Shown: positions 41,306 through 49,980, counted from the stretch's first letter. The stretch is 64,000 nucleotides of DNA from an uncultured Christensenellaceae bacterium (GCA_910588425.1 CAJUPM010000003.1:91219-155218); one strand, 5' to 3'. Program-made: numbers and translations. The notes: generated from the letters alone by a model not told the origin.

Positions 41306-41609
41306 CAAAACGGCGCATTTCTCTTTTATGCGCAGACTGTTTCCCGAAAAGCGCTTGATGCCCTGAAACTCGGCGATCCTGCGCAGAGGAGCTGCTGTTT
41401 TGCAGCGTGGCATTGCCCTGAATGCAGGCGGGGCGGAAGCGAAATGGGCAGAGAGAGAAAACGGCGCCGAATGCTGCCGCCTGCAGGCAGGCATGCGGGA
41501 GTTTTGCGGCCGGGCACCTCGAAACATCCGCCGCCCGTTTGCGTGGGCTGAATCCAAACATGCGCGGAAAAGCCCGGCGGCAGGCATGAGGCTGGCTCCC
41601 AAAGCGCAA
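41306..41609. other. GC-rich intergenic stretch
   Basis: About 300 bases with no gene I can support on either strand. Open frames present lack ribosome sites and have no family resemblance. A small stem CTGC/GCAG with a T-rich loop at about 41391-41405 is the only local structure seen. Confidence 0.5.
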
Positions 41610-41638
41610 AAAAAGACAAGGCATGGCCTTGTCTTTTT
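41610..41638 (-). terminator. Terminator after SIS gene 3
   Basis: Stem AAAAAGACAAGGC / GCCTTGTCTTTTT with a 3-base loop, symmetrical and able to serve both strands, 9 bases beyond the SIS 3 stop. Confidence 0.88.
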
Positions 41639-41646
41639 AATTGCTG

Positions 41647-42210
41647 TTATTCCAGGTTGTTGTGATACGTCCAGATATCGTCCAGCGTCTGCCCCGTGCG
41701 GTACATGACGCAGTCCTCGATATAGTCGTTTAAGATGAAGCCGACCTGGTAAGTCGAGAGGCCAAACGTGTGCGTTGGCTCTTTGGTGAGATCGTCCTTG
41801 TCGTGCTGAACGGGCGGGATGACGACGTTGATATCCGCGAGCTTGCCCATGGTGGAATCCGGGTTGTTGGAAATCAGTGCGATTTTCGCGCCGACCTCTC
41901 TGGCCTTCTGGCAGATGACCGAGATGGTCTTGGTGCTGCCCGACTGCGAGAAGATGATGAGCAAATCCTCCTTGGTGATGGCGGGGGTGCTGTTGTCGCC
42001 CACGCAGAAAACCGTGCGGTTTAAATGCGCCATGTTCATGCCCAGAATGCGGACGATGTTGCCCGCTCTGCCCCAGCCCGAGACGAAGATGCGCGGCGTC
42101 TGCATAATCGCGTCCACCAGCTCGTCAATCTGCGCCTGGTCGATGCCCATAAACTGCCGCTCGACGGATTCCAGCATCTCTTTTCTTCTCTTCAAAAAAT
42201 CTACTTTCAT
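41647..42210 (-). CDS. SIS-domain sugar-phosphate isomerase-like, paralog 3
   Basis: A 187-residue SIS protein sharing RIFVSGWGRAGN and the HNNLE end with the two paralogs at 32.8-34.2 kb, but more divergent: the phosphate loop is FSQSGSTKTISV and the central part differs (ISNNPDSTMGKLADINVVIP). Its promoter, a purine-riboswitch-like RNA and a possible RBS-masking stem lie upstream, unlike the other copies. The sugar phosphate is unknown; HPI activity would need a hexulose-phosphate synthase, not seen here. Confidence 0.8.
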   Translation of the reverse strand: MKVDFLKRRKEMLESVERQFMGIDQAQIDELVDAIMQTPRIFVSGWGRAGNIVRILGMNMAHLNRTVFCVGDNSTPAITKEDLLIIFSQSGSTKTISVICQKAREVGAKIALISNNPDSTMGKLADINVVIPPVQHDKDDLTKEPTHTFGLSTYQVGFILNDYIEDCVMYRTGQTLDDIWTYHNNLE

Positions 42211-42214
42211 GCTC

Positions 42215-42289
42215 TTGCTCCTTTGGGTTTTTCCGCACCTTTTTCAGAGGGCCCGCAAAACCTGGCCGCATGCCCGATTGAAAGAGCAA
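42215..42289 (-). promoter_or_regulatory. Possible RBS-sequestering stem of SIS gene 3
   Basis: In the leader RNA, TTGCTCTTT (complement of 42281-42289) can pair with AAAGGAGCAA (complement of 42215-42224), which contains the ribosome site, with one bulged G. The first strand directly follows the riboswitch-like aptamer, as in translational riboswitches. Confidence 0.45.
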
Positions 42290-42292
42290 AAA

Positions 42293-42355
42293 GCTATAGC
42301 GGGCTATTTACGGCAGTTGGTAGAGACGCTTGGCCATATTATGAGCATATATAAC
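42293..42355 (-). ncRNA. Purine-riboswitch-like aptamer upstream of SIS gene 3
   Basis: On the minus strand the conserved elements of the purine class appear in order and at right spacing: P1 GTTATA/TATAGC, L2 AATATGG, J2/3 GTCTCTACC, L3 CCGTAAA and J3/1 CTAT (C, as in guanine-binding members). The L2 GG and L3 CC needed for loop-loop contact are kept. The stems P2 (GCTCAT/CCAAGC) and P3 (CCAACTG/TAGCCCG) pair only in part, so it is a diverged or decaying member. Confidence 0.6.
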
Positions 42356-42374
42356 AAAATGCGGGTGCACCATT

Positions 42375-42403
42375 AGTATAGAAAAGCCGCCGGGGCTTGT
42401 CAA
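42375..42403 (-). promoter_or_regulatory. Promoter of SIS gene 3
   Basis: Minus-strand TTGACA (42398-42403), 17-base spacer, TATACT (42375-42380); start expected near 42367, 12 bases before the aptamer. Confidence 0.82.
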
Positions 42404-42413
42404 GCAAAACAAA

Positions 42414-42437
42414 GCGCCCTCTCTGGGAAGAGGGCGC
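42414..42437 (-). terminator. Terminator after phosphoglucomutase gene
   Basis: Stem GCGCCCTCT / AGAGGGCGC followed by TTTGTTTT on the minus strand, 20 bases past the stop. Confidence 0.85.
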
Positions 42438-42457
42438 CTGCAAACGGCCGGCCCGGC

Positions 42458-44179
42458 TTAGCGGTAGCCGTCCATCACTTTGGCATAATGCGTCTGATAC
42501 TGCTCCACCAGCGCACGGGCAAGCTCCTCGCTGTCCGCCTTGACGGAGTAGTAGATTTTGAGCTTGGGCTCTGTGCCCGAGGGGCGGACGACCAGGCTGA
42601 TATCTCCCTCCAAATCGAACTTGAGCACATCCGAAGAGGGCATATCGATGGGGGAGGTTTTGCCGGCGGCATCCGTCATCACGGAAGTCTTGTAGTCGCT
42701 TTTGCGCAGAACTTTGCGGCCCAGCACCTCTGCCGGGGCGTTTTCGCGGAAATCCGCCATGATTTTCTGCATGGTGGCGAAGCCCTCTGCGCCCTCGAAA
42801 GTGAAGCTTTGCAGGGCGTTCTGGAAGGCGCCGTATTTGGCGTAAAGCCCGTGCAGAACGTCTATCAGCGAAAGGCCTTTGGACTGATAGTAGGCGAACA
42901 TCTCGCAGATGAGCAGGGAGGCGTTGACGCCGTCCTTATCGCGCACGAAGGAGCCGGAGAGATAGCCGTAGCTCTCCTCAAAGCCCCAGATATAGCGGTT
43001 TTCCTGGCCGTCTTTTTCCAGCAGGCCAATCTGCTCGCCGATGAATTTGAAGCCCGTCAGCGTGTTGCGCAGCTCCACGCCGTAAGCCTCGGCCACTTTT
43101 GCGGCCATCTCTGTGGTGACGATGGTCTTGACGGCCACGGGGTTTTGGGGCATCGTGCCCTTTTGCCGGCGCATCTTGCAGATATAATCGAAGAGCAGAA
43201 CGCCCATCTCGTTGCCCGAAATCAGGCGGTAGCTGTCCCCGTCGCGCACAGCCGTGCCCACCCGGTCGCAGTCCGGGTCGTTGGCCAGGAGCAGGTCTGC
43301 GCCGAGTTTTTGGCAGTATTCCAGGCCCAAAGCCAGCGCCTCCTGAATCTCGGGGTTGGGGTAGGGGCAGGTGGGGAAATTGCCGTCCGGCTGCTCCTGC
43401 TCTTTGACGACCGAGATGTTCGTATAGCCGTTTTCCCTCAAAATGCGGGTAACGCAGCCCAGCCCGGCGCCGTTGAGCGGCGTATAGACGATGGCCACGT
43501 TCTTATCGATGCCCTCCGGCTGGAAGGCCTCTTTAGAAACGCGGTTCAGATAATCCGTGATAATCTGTTCAGAAATATACGAGATAGTCCCCTGTTCCAG
43601 CGCCTGCTCAAATTCCACGAGCTTGACGCCCTCGAAGGTATCCACCTGGGAAATCTCGCCCAAGATGCTCTTGGCGGCTTCCAGCGTAATCTGGCAGCCA
43701 TCCGCACCGTAGACCTTATAGCCGTTGTATTTGGCGGGGTTGTGGCTGGCGGTTACGACGATGCCGCCGTCGCAGTGCAGCGCCCGCACGGCATAGGAGA
43801 GCGCGGGCGTGGGCATGAGCTGCTGGTAGAGATGCACGCGCACGCCGTTGGCCGCAAACACGCAGGCCGCCGTCTGGGCGAAGAGCGTGGATTTGTTGCG
43901 GCTGTCGTAGCCGATGGCGACAGAAGGATTTGTAAATTTTTTATGAAGATAGCTGCAATAGCCTTGGGTCGCCCGGGCGACGGTGTGGACGTTGAGCCGG
44001 TTGGTGCCCGCGCCGATCACGCCGCGCAGCCCGCCCGTGCCAAATTCCAGGTCCCGGTAGAAACGGTCGAAAATTGCCGCTTCATCGCCGGAAATCTGCT
44101 CCAGCTCCGCCTTTAAATCGGCATCCCGCAGCGGCGCGGAAAGCCAGAGCTGATAAGTTTCAAATGCCTGTTTTTGCAT
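42458..44179 (-). CDS. pgcA: Alpha-phosphoglucomutase / phosphomannomutase
   Basis: Alpha-D-phosphohexomutase of 573 residues, the long PgcA type of Firmicutes. Four domains show the phosphoserine loop VVTASHNPAKYNGYK, the metal loop NDPDCDRVG, the sugar-binding loop GFEESYGYL and the phosphate-binding RPSGTEPKLKIY. It interconverts hexose 6- and 1-phosphates and would link fructose/mannose 6-phosphate (ManA) with mannose 1-phosphate for ManC and glucose 1-phosphate for UDP-glucose. It has its own promoter and terminator and is divergent from manA. Confidence 0.92.
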   Translation of the reverse strand: MQKQAFETYQLWLSAPLRDADLKAELEQISGDEAAIFDRFYRDLEFGTGGLRGVIGAGTNRLNVHTVARATQGYCSYLHKKFTNPSVAIGYDSRNKSTLFAQTAACVFAANGVRVHLYQQLMPTPALSYAVRALHCDGGIVVTASHNPAKYNGYKVYGADGCQITLEAAKSILGEISQVDTFEGVKLVEFEQALEQGTISYISEQIITDYLNRVSKEAFQPEGIDKNVAIVYTPLNGAGLGCVTRILRENGYTNISVVKEQEQPDGNFPTCPYPNPEIQEALALGLEYCQKLGADLLLANDPDCDRVGTAVRDGDSYRLISGNEMGVLLFDYICKMRRQKGTMPQNPVAVKTIVTTEMAAKVAEAYGVELRNTLTGFKFIGEQIGLLEKDGQENRYIWGFEESYGYLSGSFVRDKDGVNASLLICEMFAYYQSKGLSLIDVLHGLYAKYGAFQNALQSFTFEGAEGFATMQKIMADFRENAPAEVLGRKVLRKSDYKTSVMTDAAGKTSPIDMPSSDVLKFDLEGDISLVVRPSGTEPKLKIYYSVKADSEELARALVEQYQTHYAKVMDGYR

Positions 44180-44231
44180 AATATCTCCCCTTGAAAAGTG
44201 TCGCCGGACAGCGCGGCGCCTGAATGTTTAA

Positions 44232-44260
44232 ATTATAGTATAAAAAGCCCGGCGTTTCAA
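44232..44260 (-). promoter_or_regulatory. pgcA promoter
   Basis: Minus-strand TTGAAA (44255-44260), 17-base spacer, TATAAT (44232-44237). The divergent manA promoter begins 12 bases away. Confidence 0.78.
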
Positions 44261-44271
44261 GCGCCGCAACC

Positions 44272-44300
44272 TTGAAAGAAGGGCGGGCGTATGTTATACT
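44272..44300 (+). promoter_or_regulatory. manA-manC operon promoter
   Basis: Plus-strand TTGAAA (44272-44277), 17-base spacer, TATACT (44295-44300). Confidence 0.75.
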
Positions 44301-44343
44301 GCAATCGAACTATCAATTTTTATGCAGGAAAAGCGAGAATGGC

Positions 44344-45306
44344 ATGAAGTTAGAGCGGTATCCACTCAAAATGCGGCCGGCCTATAAGGATTCCCTTTGG
44401 GGCGGCGATGCGCTGAAACGAAAGTTCGGCAAGGATTCGGGCCTGGCAGTGACGGCGGAAAGCTGGGAGCTCTCCACCCAGAGCGCGGGGCTGAGCATCA
44501 TTGCAAACGGGCCTTATGCGGATATGCCTTTTGCGCAGTATGTCCGCCGGTTTCCGGGGGCAGTTTCCCCAGGATTTCAGCCTGAGGATAAATTTCCCAT
44601 ACTCGTCAAGTTTTTAGATGTGGAACAGCCCATCTCCATTCAGGTGCACCCGTCGGATGAAAACGCCGGCCCGGGCGAAGAGGGCAAGGCAGAGGCCTGG
44701 TATATCGTCTCGGCCAATCCGGGGGCGCGTATTTATTACGGCCTAAAAGAGCAAATTACAAAAGAAGAATTGAGAGAACACGCAGCAAACGGGACGATGG
44801 AGCAGGTGGTCAACCAGGCGCCTGTGCAGCCGGGGCAGATTTGGTATAATCACCCGGGCATCGTGCATTCGCTGGAAGGCGGCGCGCTGGTGGCGGAGGT
44901 ACAGCAGAATTCGAATACGACCTACCGCGTCTACGATTTTAACCGCAAAGATGCCAGCGGCAATCTGCGGGAGCTGCATCTGGAAAAGGCGCTGGATGTC
45001 ATCGACTATGCGCCCCAGCAGGGGGATGAGAACGCGGTTCTGAGCAAAAAGGCGGAGGGGAATGCGCTTGCGCCTTTGTTCGTTTGCCAGCATTTTAAGA
45101 TGGAGCGGCTGGATGTGCAGGATCGGATTGACCTGTGCTGCGGGGATCAGAGCTTTTATTGCCTACTGTTCCTGGAGGGCGCCGGCAGCATCATCCATGC
45201 CGGGCAGAAATTCGATTTTACGGCAGGAGACTGCTATTTTATCCCGGCCGGGCTGGGAGAATACCGGGTGGAGGGTGCCTGCATGGCGCTGGCCGCTCAT
45301 ATCTAA
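44344..45306 (+). CDS. manA: Mannose-6-phosphate isomerase, class I
   Basis: Zinc cupin enzyme of 320 residues that interconverts fructose 6-phosphate and mannose 6-phosphate. Zinc-site motifs: QVHPSDENA (Gln, His), GKAEAWYIV (Glu) and the later HSLEGGALVAEVQQ with NTTYRVYDF. It is the short Gram-positive form. The ATG at 44344 is chosen by homology; the ribosome site (GAGAATGGC) is weak and the longer frame begins at the -35 element, which excludes it. First gene of the polysaccharide operon, 15 bases before manC. Confidence 0.92.
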   Translation: MKLERYPLKMRPAYKDSLWGGDALKRKFGKDSGLAVTAESWELSTQSAGLSIIANGPYADMPFAQYVRRFPGAVSPGFQPEDKFPILVKFLDVEQPISIQVHPSDENAGPGEEGKAEAWYIVSANPGARIYYGLKEQITKEELREHAANGTMEQVVNQAPVQPGQIWYNHPGIVHSLEGGALVAEVQQNSNTTYRVYDFNRKDASGNLRELHLEKALDVIDYAPQQGDENAVLSKKAEGNALAPLFVCQHFKMERLDVQDRIDLCCGDQSFYCLLFLEGAGSIIHAGQKFDFTAGDCYFIPAGLGEYRVEGACMALAAHI

Positions 45307-45321
45307 TAAAGGAGCAAACAA

Positions 45322-46392
45322 ATGAAAATAACAGCACTGATTATGGCAGGGGGAAAGGGCGAGCGCTTCTGGCCCAGAAGCAGAACGCATCTTCCAAAGC
45401 AGTTTCTTTCGCTGACGGGCGACGGAAAGACGATGATCCAGCTGACGGTAGAGCGCATCTCGGGTCTGGTGGATATCGAGGATGTCTATGTGGCGACCAA
45501 CCGGGCCTATAAGAGCCTGGTGCAGGAGCAGCTTCCGGGCATTCCGGAGCAAAACATCCTGCTGGAGCCGGTGGGCCGCAATACGGCGCCCTGCATCGGC
45601 CTTGGCGCGGAACATATCGCCAAAAAGTACGACGATGCCATCATGATGGTTCTCCCCTCGGATCACCTGATCAAGATGCCAGCGGTGTTTGCCGGAGTGC
45701 TGGAGCAGGGCGCGAAGGTCGCGCAGGAGGGGGAAAACCTCGTCACCATCGGCATTACGCCCGCCTATCCCGAAACCGGATACGGCTATATCAAGTTCGA
45801 TGCCGCGGCGAAAAACGGCGGCGCCTACGCCGTCGAGCGGTTTGTGGAAAAGCCGGATCGCGCAACGGCAGAGCAGTATCTGGCCAGCGGCGACTATCTG
45901 TGGAACAGCGGTATGTTCCTGTGGAAAGTCTCCTCCATCCGAGCCAATATCAAAAGATTCATGCCGGATCTCGCGGATTCCCTGGCCAAAATCGCGGCCA
46001 GCATCGGCACGGGCGAATATGAAAAAACGCTGGAAGCCGAGTTTACGGCCATCAAGGGCGAATCCATCGACTACGGCATCATGGAAAAAGCCAAAAATAT
46101 CTATATCCTGCCCGGCAATTTCGGCTGGGACGACGTGGGCAGCTGGCTGGCCGTGGAGCGCATCAACCCGACGGATGAGCACGGCAATATGGTGAAGGGC
46201 AATGTCGTCTCCTACGATATGCGCGGCTGCACCATCGAGGGCGGCGAAAAGCTCATCGCGGCCGTGGGCCTTAGAGATATCATCGTCGTGGATACGGCAG
46301 ACGCGACGCTCATCTGCGATAAGCAGAGCGCCGGGGATATCAAGAAAATTCTGGAATCTCTGCGCGGCGAGGGCAGGGAGCAGTACCTTTAA
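45322..46392 (+). CDS. manC: Mannose-1-phosphate guanylyltransferase
   Basis: Nucleotidyltransferase of 356 residues that makes GDP-mannose from mannose 1-phosphate and GTP. N-terminal signature AGGKGERFWPRSRTHLPKQF, then LLEPVGRNTAPCIGL, VLPSDHLI and FVEKPDRATAEQYL. It lacks the C-terminal isomerase cupin of long AlgA/ManC proteins, consistent with a separate ManA next to it. GDP-mannose is presumably used by the glycosyltransferases of this region. Confidence 0.93.
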   Translation: MKITALIMAGGKGERFWPRSRTHLPKQFLSLTGDGKTMIQLTVERISGLVDIEDVYVATNRAYKSLVQEQLPGIPEQNILLEPVGRNTAPCIGLGAEHIAKKYDDAIMMVLPSDHLIKMPAVFAGVLEQGAKVAQEGENLVTIGITPAYPETGYGYIKFDAAAKNGGAYAVERFVEKPDRATAEQYLASGDYLWNSGMFLWKVSSIRANIKRFMPDLADSLAKIAASIGTGEYEKTLEAEFTAIKGESIDYGIMEKAKNIYILPGNFGWDDVGSWLAVERINPTDEHGNMVKGNVVSYDMRGCTIEGGEKLIAAVGLRDIIVVDTADATLICDKQSAGDIKKILESLRGEGREQYL

Positions 46393-46407
46393 TCGGAAAG
46401 GCAGTAA

Positions 46408-47184
46408 ATGAATATTTTTAGGGAACTTTACAACTACCGGCAGATGATTTTCAGCCTGGTCAAGCGGGATTTGCGCGGGCGGTATAAGGGGTCGGTCTTT
46501 GGCTTTTTGTGGACGTTTTTAAACCCGCTCCTGCAGCTGGTCGTCTATACGTTCGTGTTCTCCTTTTTGCTCAAATCCGAGGTTGAGAACTACTATCTGT
46601 TCCTGTTCGTGGCGCTGATTCCCTGGCTGTTTTTCTCCACGGCCATCACGGGCGGCTCGGGCAGCGTGCTGCATCAGGCGGGCATGGTAACAAAAATCTA
46701 TTTCCCCAGGGAAGTGCTCCCCATTTCGCATGTCACCAGCGCGTTTATCAACATGCTGTATTCCTTTATCGTGGTCTTTGCGGTGATCATCATCGCCCGG
46801 GTGCCGGTGAGCCCTGTGGCGCTGCTGTATCTGCCCGTCGTCATGATCGTGGAATATTTCCTGGCTCTTGGGATCACCATGCTGGTCTCGGCCATCACGG
46901 TCTATTTCCGGGATCTGGAGTTCATTTTGAGCATTTTTATGATGGCATGGCAGTATCTGACGCCCGTCATGTACTCGGTGGATATTGTGCCGGAGCATCT
47001 GATGCGGCTCTTCATGCTCAATCCCATGACGCCCATCACCATCGCATACAGGGATATCCTCTATTATGCCAAAGCGCCGGATCTTTCCACGCTGCTGCTG
47101 GCCATCGGCATGAGCGCCGCATTTATGCTGATTGGCTTCTGGGCGTTTGGAAGGCTGAAAAAGCGCTTTGCGGAAGAGATGTAG
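46408..47184 (+). CDS. wzm: Polysaccharide ABC exporter, permease (Wzm-like)
   Basis: ABC-2 type membrane protein of 258 residues with about six helices, N-terminal RQMIFSLVKRDLRGRYKGSVFGFLW (typical of Wzm/TagG/RfbA) and LNPMTPITIAYRDILYY near the end. It forms the channel that moves the lipid-linked glycan across the membrane. Directly followed (12 bases) by its ATPase. Confidence 0.92.
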   Translation: MNIFRELYNYRQMIFSLVKRDLRGRYKGSVFGFLWTFLNPLLQLVVYTFVFSFLLKSEVENYYLFLFVALIPWLFFSTAITGGSGSVLHQAGMVTKIYFPREVLPISHVTSAFINMLYSFIVVFAVIIIARVPVSPVALLYLPVVMIVEYFLALGITMLVSAITVYFRDLEFILSIFMMAWQYLTPVMYSVDIVPEHLMRLFMLNPMTPITIAYRDILYYAKAPDLSTLLLAIGMSAAFMLIGFWAFGRLKKRFAEEM

Positions 47185-47196
47185 GGCGGTGAGAAA

Positions 47197-48507
47197 ATGA
47201 GCGCAATCAAAGTAAGCAATGTCAAAAAACAGTTCCGGGTGTATCTGGATAAAGGTTCCAGCCTCAAGGAGCGGTTTTTATCCTTCAAGAGAAATAAATA
47301 TGAGGTGCGCACGGTATTAAACGGTGTGAGCTTTGAAGTGGGCCGGGGCGAGGCTGTGGGCCTCATCGGCCATAACGGCTGCGGCAAGAGCACGCTCTTA
47401 AAACTGCTGACGCGCATCATGTATCCCAACGAGGGCAATATCGAGATGAACGGCCGGGTTTCCAGTCTCATCGAGCTGGGCGCCGGGTTCCACCCGGATA
47501 TGAGCGGCCGGGAAAACATCTATATTAACGCCGCGATTTTCGGCCTGACCAAAAGAGAAATCGATGCCCGGCTGGAAGACATCATCGCTTTTTCCGAGCT
47601 GGAAGAGTTCATCGATAACCCGGTGCGGACGTATTCTTCGGGTATGTATATGCGCTTGGCCTTCTCCGTCGCCATCAACGTGGATGCGGATATTCTGCTC
47701 ATCGATGAAATTCTGGCCGTGGGCGACGCCAACTTCCAGATGAAATGCTTCAACCGGCTGCGGGAGATCAAGCAGCAGGGCGTCACCATCGTGCTGGTTT
47801 CCCACGCGCTCTCGCAGATCGAGCAGATCTGCGACCGCACCATCTGGATTCAGGACGGCCTAATCCGCATGGACGGCAAGCCCCGGGATGTGCATATGGC
47901 ATATTCGGATTTCATGGGCGAAAAGCGCCAGGTGGCCGCCCTAAAGGAGCAGGAGCGCAAGAAAAAAGAGGAAGAGCGCAAACGAAGGGAAGAGGAAAAA
48001 AAGCGCAAGGAAGAAGAGAAGCGCAAAGAGGCCGAGAGAAACCCGGGGCTGGGGCTGCCGGGCAAGGTCAAGCGCTGGGGCAACGGCCTGGCCAAGATCG
48101 GGGACGTGTGCATGAAAAATGCCGCGGGAGAGGAGCGCATCGTCTTTACCACGGGTGAGCCCGTTACCATCGAGATGCACTATCAGGTGCAGCAGCCTGT
48201 GGAGGATGCGGTGTTCGGGTTCGGCATTTTCCGGGTAGACGGCGTGCAGTGCTATGGCTCCAACACCCGCATCGATCACTATGAGCCGTTTGGCCTGGAA
48301 AAGGACGGCGTTCTGCGCATTCCGCTGGAAAGCCTGAATCTGATTCCCGGCGCGTATATGCTGGATGTTACGATAGAACAGAATGTGGAAGTTCCGGTGG
48401 ATTACTACCGGGATGCTGTGCGCTTTGAAATGCGCTCCCCCTATTCGGATGTCGGGGTGAGCCGTTTGCAGCATACTTTTGTTTGGGAGGAAAAGGGAAA
48501 TGAATGA
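47197..48507 (+). CDS. wzt: Polysaccharide ABC exporter, ATPase with carbohydrate-binding domain (Wzt-like)
   Basis: A 436-residue ATPase. Residues 1-250: nucleotide-binding domain with Walker A GHNGCGKST, signature YSSGMYMRLAF (TagH/Wzt type), Walker B ILLIDEILAVGD. Residues about 250-283: a highly charged Lys/Glu/Arg linker, probably a helical arm. Residues about 295-436: a beta-sandwich like the Wzt C-terminal domain, which in E. coli O8/O9a recognises the finished chain end. The presence of this domain suggests a terminator-modified glycan. The last 8 bases overlap the next gene. Confidence 0.92.
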   Translation: MSAIKVSNVKKQFRVYLDKGSSLKERFLSFKRNKYEVRTVLNGVSFEVGRGEAVGLIGHNGCGKSTLLKLLTRIMYPNEGNIEMNGRVSSLIELGAGFHPDMSGRENIYINAAIFGLTKREIDARLEDIIAFSELEEFIDNPVRTYSSGMYMRLAFSVAINVDADILLIDEILAVGDANFQMKCFNRLREIKQQGVTIVLVSHALSQIEQICDRTIWIQDGLIRMDGKPRDVHMAYSDFMGEKRQVAALKEQERKKKEEERKRREEEKKRKEEEKRKEAERNPGLGLPGKVKRWGNGLAKIGDVCMKNAAGEERIVFTTGEPVTIEMHYQVQQPVEDAVFGFGIFRVDGVQCYGSNTRIDHYEPFGLEKDGVLRIPLESLNLIPGAYMLDVTIEQNVEVPVDYYRDAVRFEMRSPYSDVGVSRLQHTFVWEEKGNE

Positions 48508-48904
48508 GCAGGTCAATATCGAGCAGATTATGGAGGAAATCCGCCAGGAGATCCGCGAAAAAGGCATTTCGCTGGATATCCCGGAATTTGCAGGCGCCTC
48601 GGAAAAACCGGTGGCAGAGATTGCGCCGTTTGATCGAAACGAGTTCGATAGGGGCGTTCTCGCCGTGCAGCGCAATGCGCAGCTGGAATGCTATGCGCCG
48701 ATCCTGGGCAACCCCATCATCAAATTCATCAAGCGCTTTGTGCGCAAGATGGTCAACTTCATCATTGCGCCGATTGTAGAAGATCAAAACGCGTTCAATG
48801 CTGCGGCCGCAGAGACGATTTCCTCTCTGCAAAGCTATATCAACGAGCTGGAAAAGCGGGTTGGCGAGCTGGAAGCATCCGCAGTTAAAGGAGAGCGCAA
48901 ATGA
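48500..48904 (+). CDS. Hypothetical helical protein of the polysaccharide cluster
   Basis: One hundred and thirty-four residues, predicted largely helical: an N-terminal amphipathic helix (NIEQIMEEIRQEIREKGI), a basic amphipathic centre (NPIIKFIKRFVRKMVNFIIAPIVEDQNAFN) and a C-terminal coiled coil (SSLQSYINELEKRVGELEAS). The N-terminal pattern recalls the segment before the methyltransferase domain in some O-antigen chain-terminating enzymes, but no methyltransferase domain follows. Starts inside the end of wzt and overlaps the next gene, so it is certainly part of the operon. Function unknown; could be a scaffold for the membrane-bound synthesis complex. Confidence 0.75.
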   Translation: MNEQVNIEQIMEEIRQEIREKGISLDIPEFAGASEKPVAEIAPFDRNEFDRGVLAVQRNAQLECYAPILGNPIIKFIKRFVRKMVNFIIAPIVEDQNAFNAAAAETISSLQSYINELEKRVGELEASAVKGERK

Positions 48905-49980
48905 AAATCATCCAAATGCTGCCGTCGCTGGCCTTTGGAGATGCCGTGAGCAACGATGCGCTGGCGATTCGGGAAGTTCTCTCCCGAATGGGCTATGAGA
49001 CGCGCATCTATGCAGAAAATATTCAGTATAAACTGCAAGGGCAGGCGCGGGCATATCGGAGAATGGAGCGCACGCGCAAAAGCGATGTCGTTCTCTATCA
49101 TCATTCCATTGGGGCAGACATGGCTTTTGATTTTGAAAAACTGTCCTGCCGCAAAGTGATGATCTATCATAATATTACGCCTCCCGAATTTTTCGATGGA
49201 TATGACAACCGCTCTAAGCGGCTCATGGTCTATGGCCAGGCGACGACCAAATGCCTGGCGGATAAAGTCGATTACTGCCTGGCGGATTCTGAGTACAATA
49301 AGCAGGAACTGCGCGCCATGGGCTATACCTGCCCGATTGACGTCCGCCCGGTTTTCATCCCGCTGCTGGATTATGAGAAAAAGCCCAGCAAGAAGATTTT
49401 GGATCGCTATGCGGACGACGGCTATACCAACATCCTGTTCGTAGGCCGCATTTCCCCCAATAAAAAGCAGGAGGATATCATCCGCGCTTTTTATTACTAT
49501 AAAAGAAATATCAATCGCAAATCCCGCCTGATTTTGGTGGGCAATAGCGCGGGCATGGAGAAATACTCCTATAAACTCAAAAACTATGTGGACGAGCTCA
49601 AACTGGCGGATGTCGTCTTTACAGGCTCGATTCCTTTCGATGAAATTCTGGCCTATTACCACCTGGCGGATCTCTTCCTCTGCATGAGCGAGCATGAAGG
49701 TTTTTGCGTGCCGCTGGTGGAGGCGATGTATTTTGATGTCCCGATTCTGGCCTATGAGAGCTCGGCAATTCCCTATACCCTGGGCGATGCCGGCGTTCTT
49801 TTAGGGGAGAAGGATCCTGTTTTGGCCGGAGAAATGATGCATCGCATCCTGTCGGACGAAGCGCTGCGCCAGCAGATTCTGCAAAAGCAGAGAGCGCGGC
49901 TAAAAGATTTCTCCTTTGAAGCGGTTCAGGCGCTGTTTGAAGGGCAGATCGGCGCTTTTTTGGAGGAGACGGGGCGATGA
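48901..49980 (+). CDS. Glycosyltransferase family 4 (GT-B), duplicate A
   Basis: A 359-residue GT4 enzyme: IIQMLPSLAFGDAVSNDALAI at the N-terminus, YHNITPPEFFDGY, TNILFVGRISPNKKQEDII and donor motif MSEHEGFCVPLVEAMYFDVPI. Very similar in pattern to the next gene. ATG overlaps the preceding stop (ATGA). Confidence 0.9.
   Translation: MKIIQMLPSLAFGDAVSNDALAIREVLSRMGYETRIYAENIQYKLQGQARAYRRMERTRKSDVVLYHHSIGADMAFDFEKLSCRKVMIYHNITPPEFFDGYDNRSKRLMVYGQATTKCLADKVDYCLADSEYNKQELRAMGYTCPIDVRPVFIPLLDYEKKPSKKILDRYADDGYTNILFVGRISPNKKQEDIIRAFYYYKRNINRKSRLILVGNSAGMEKYSYKLKNYVDELKLADVVFTGSIPFDEILAYYHLADLFLCMSEHEGFCVPLVEAMYFDVPILAYESSAIPYTLGDAGVLLGEKDPVLAGEMMHRILSDEALRQQILQKQRARLKDFSFEAVQALFEGQIGAFLEETGR

Noticed and set aside
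41306..41609. Possible open frames on both strands in the GC-rich intergenic region
   Set aside because: Several frames stay open by GC bias only; none has a ribosome site or recognisable domain.
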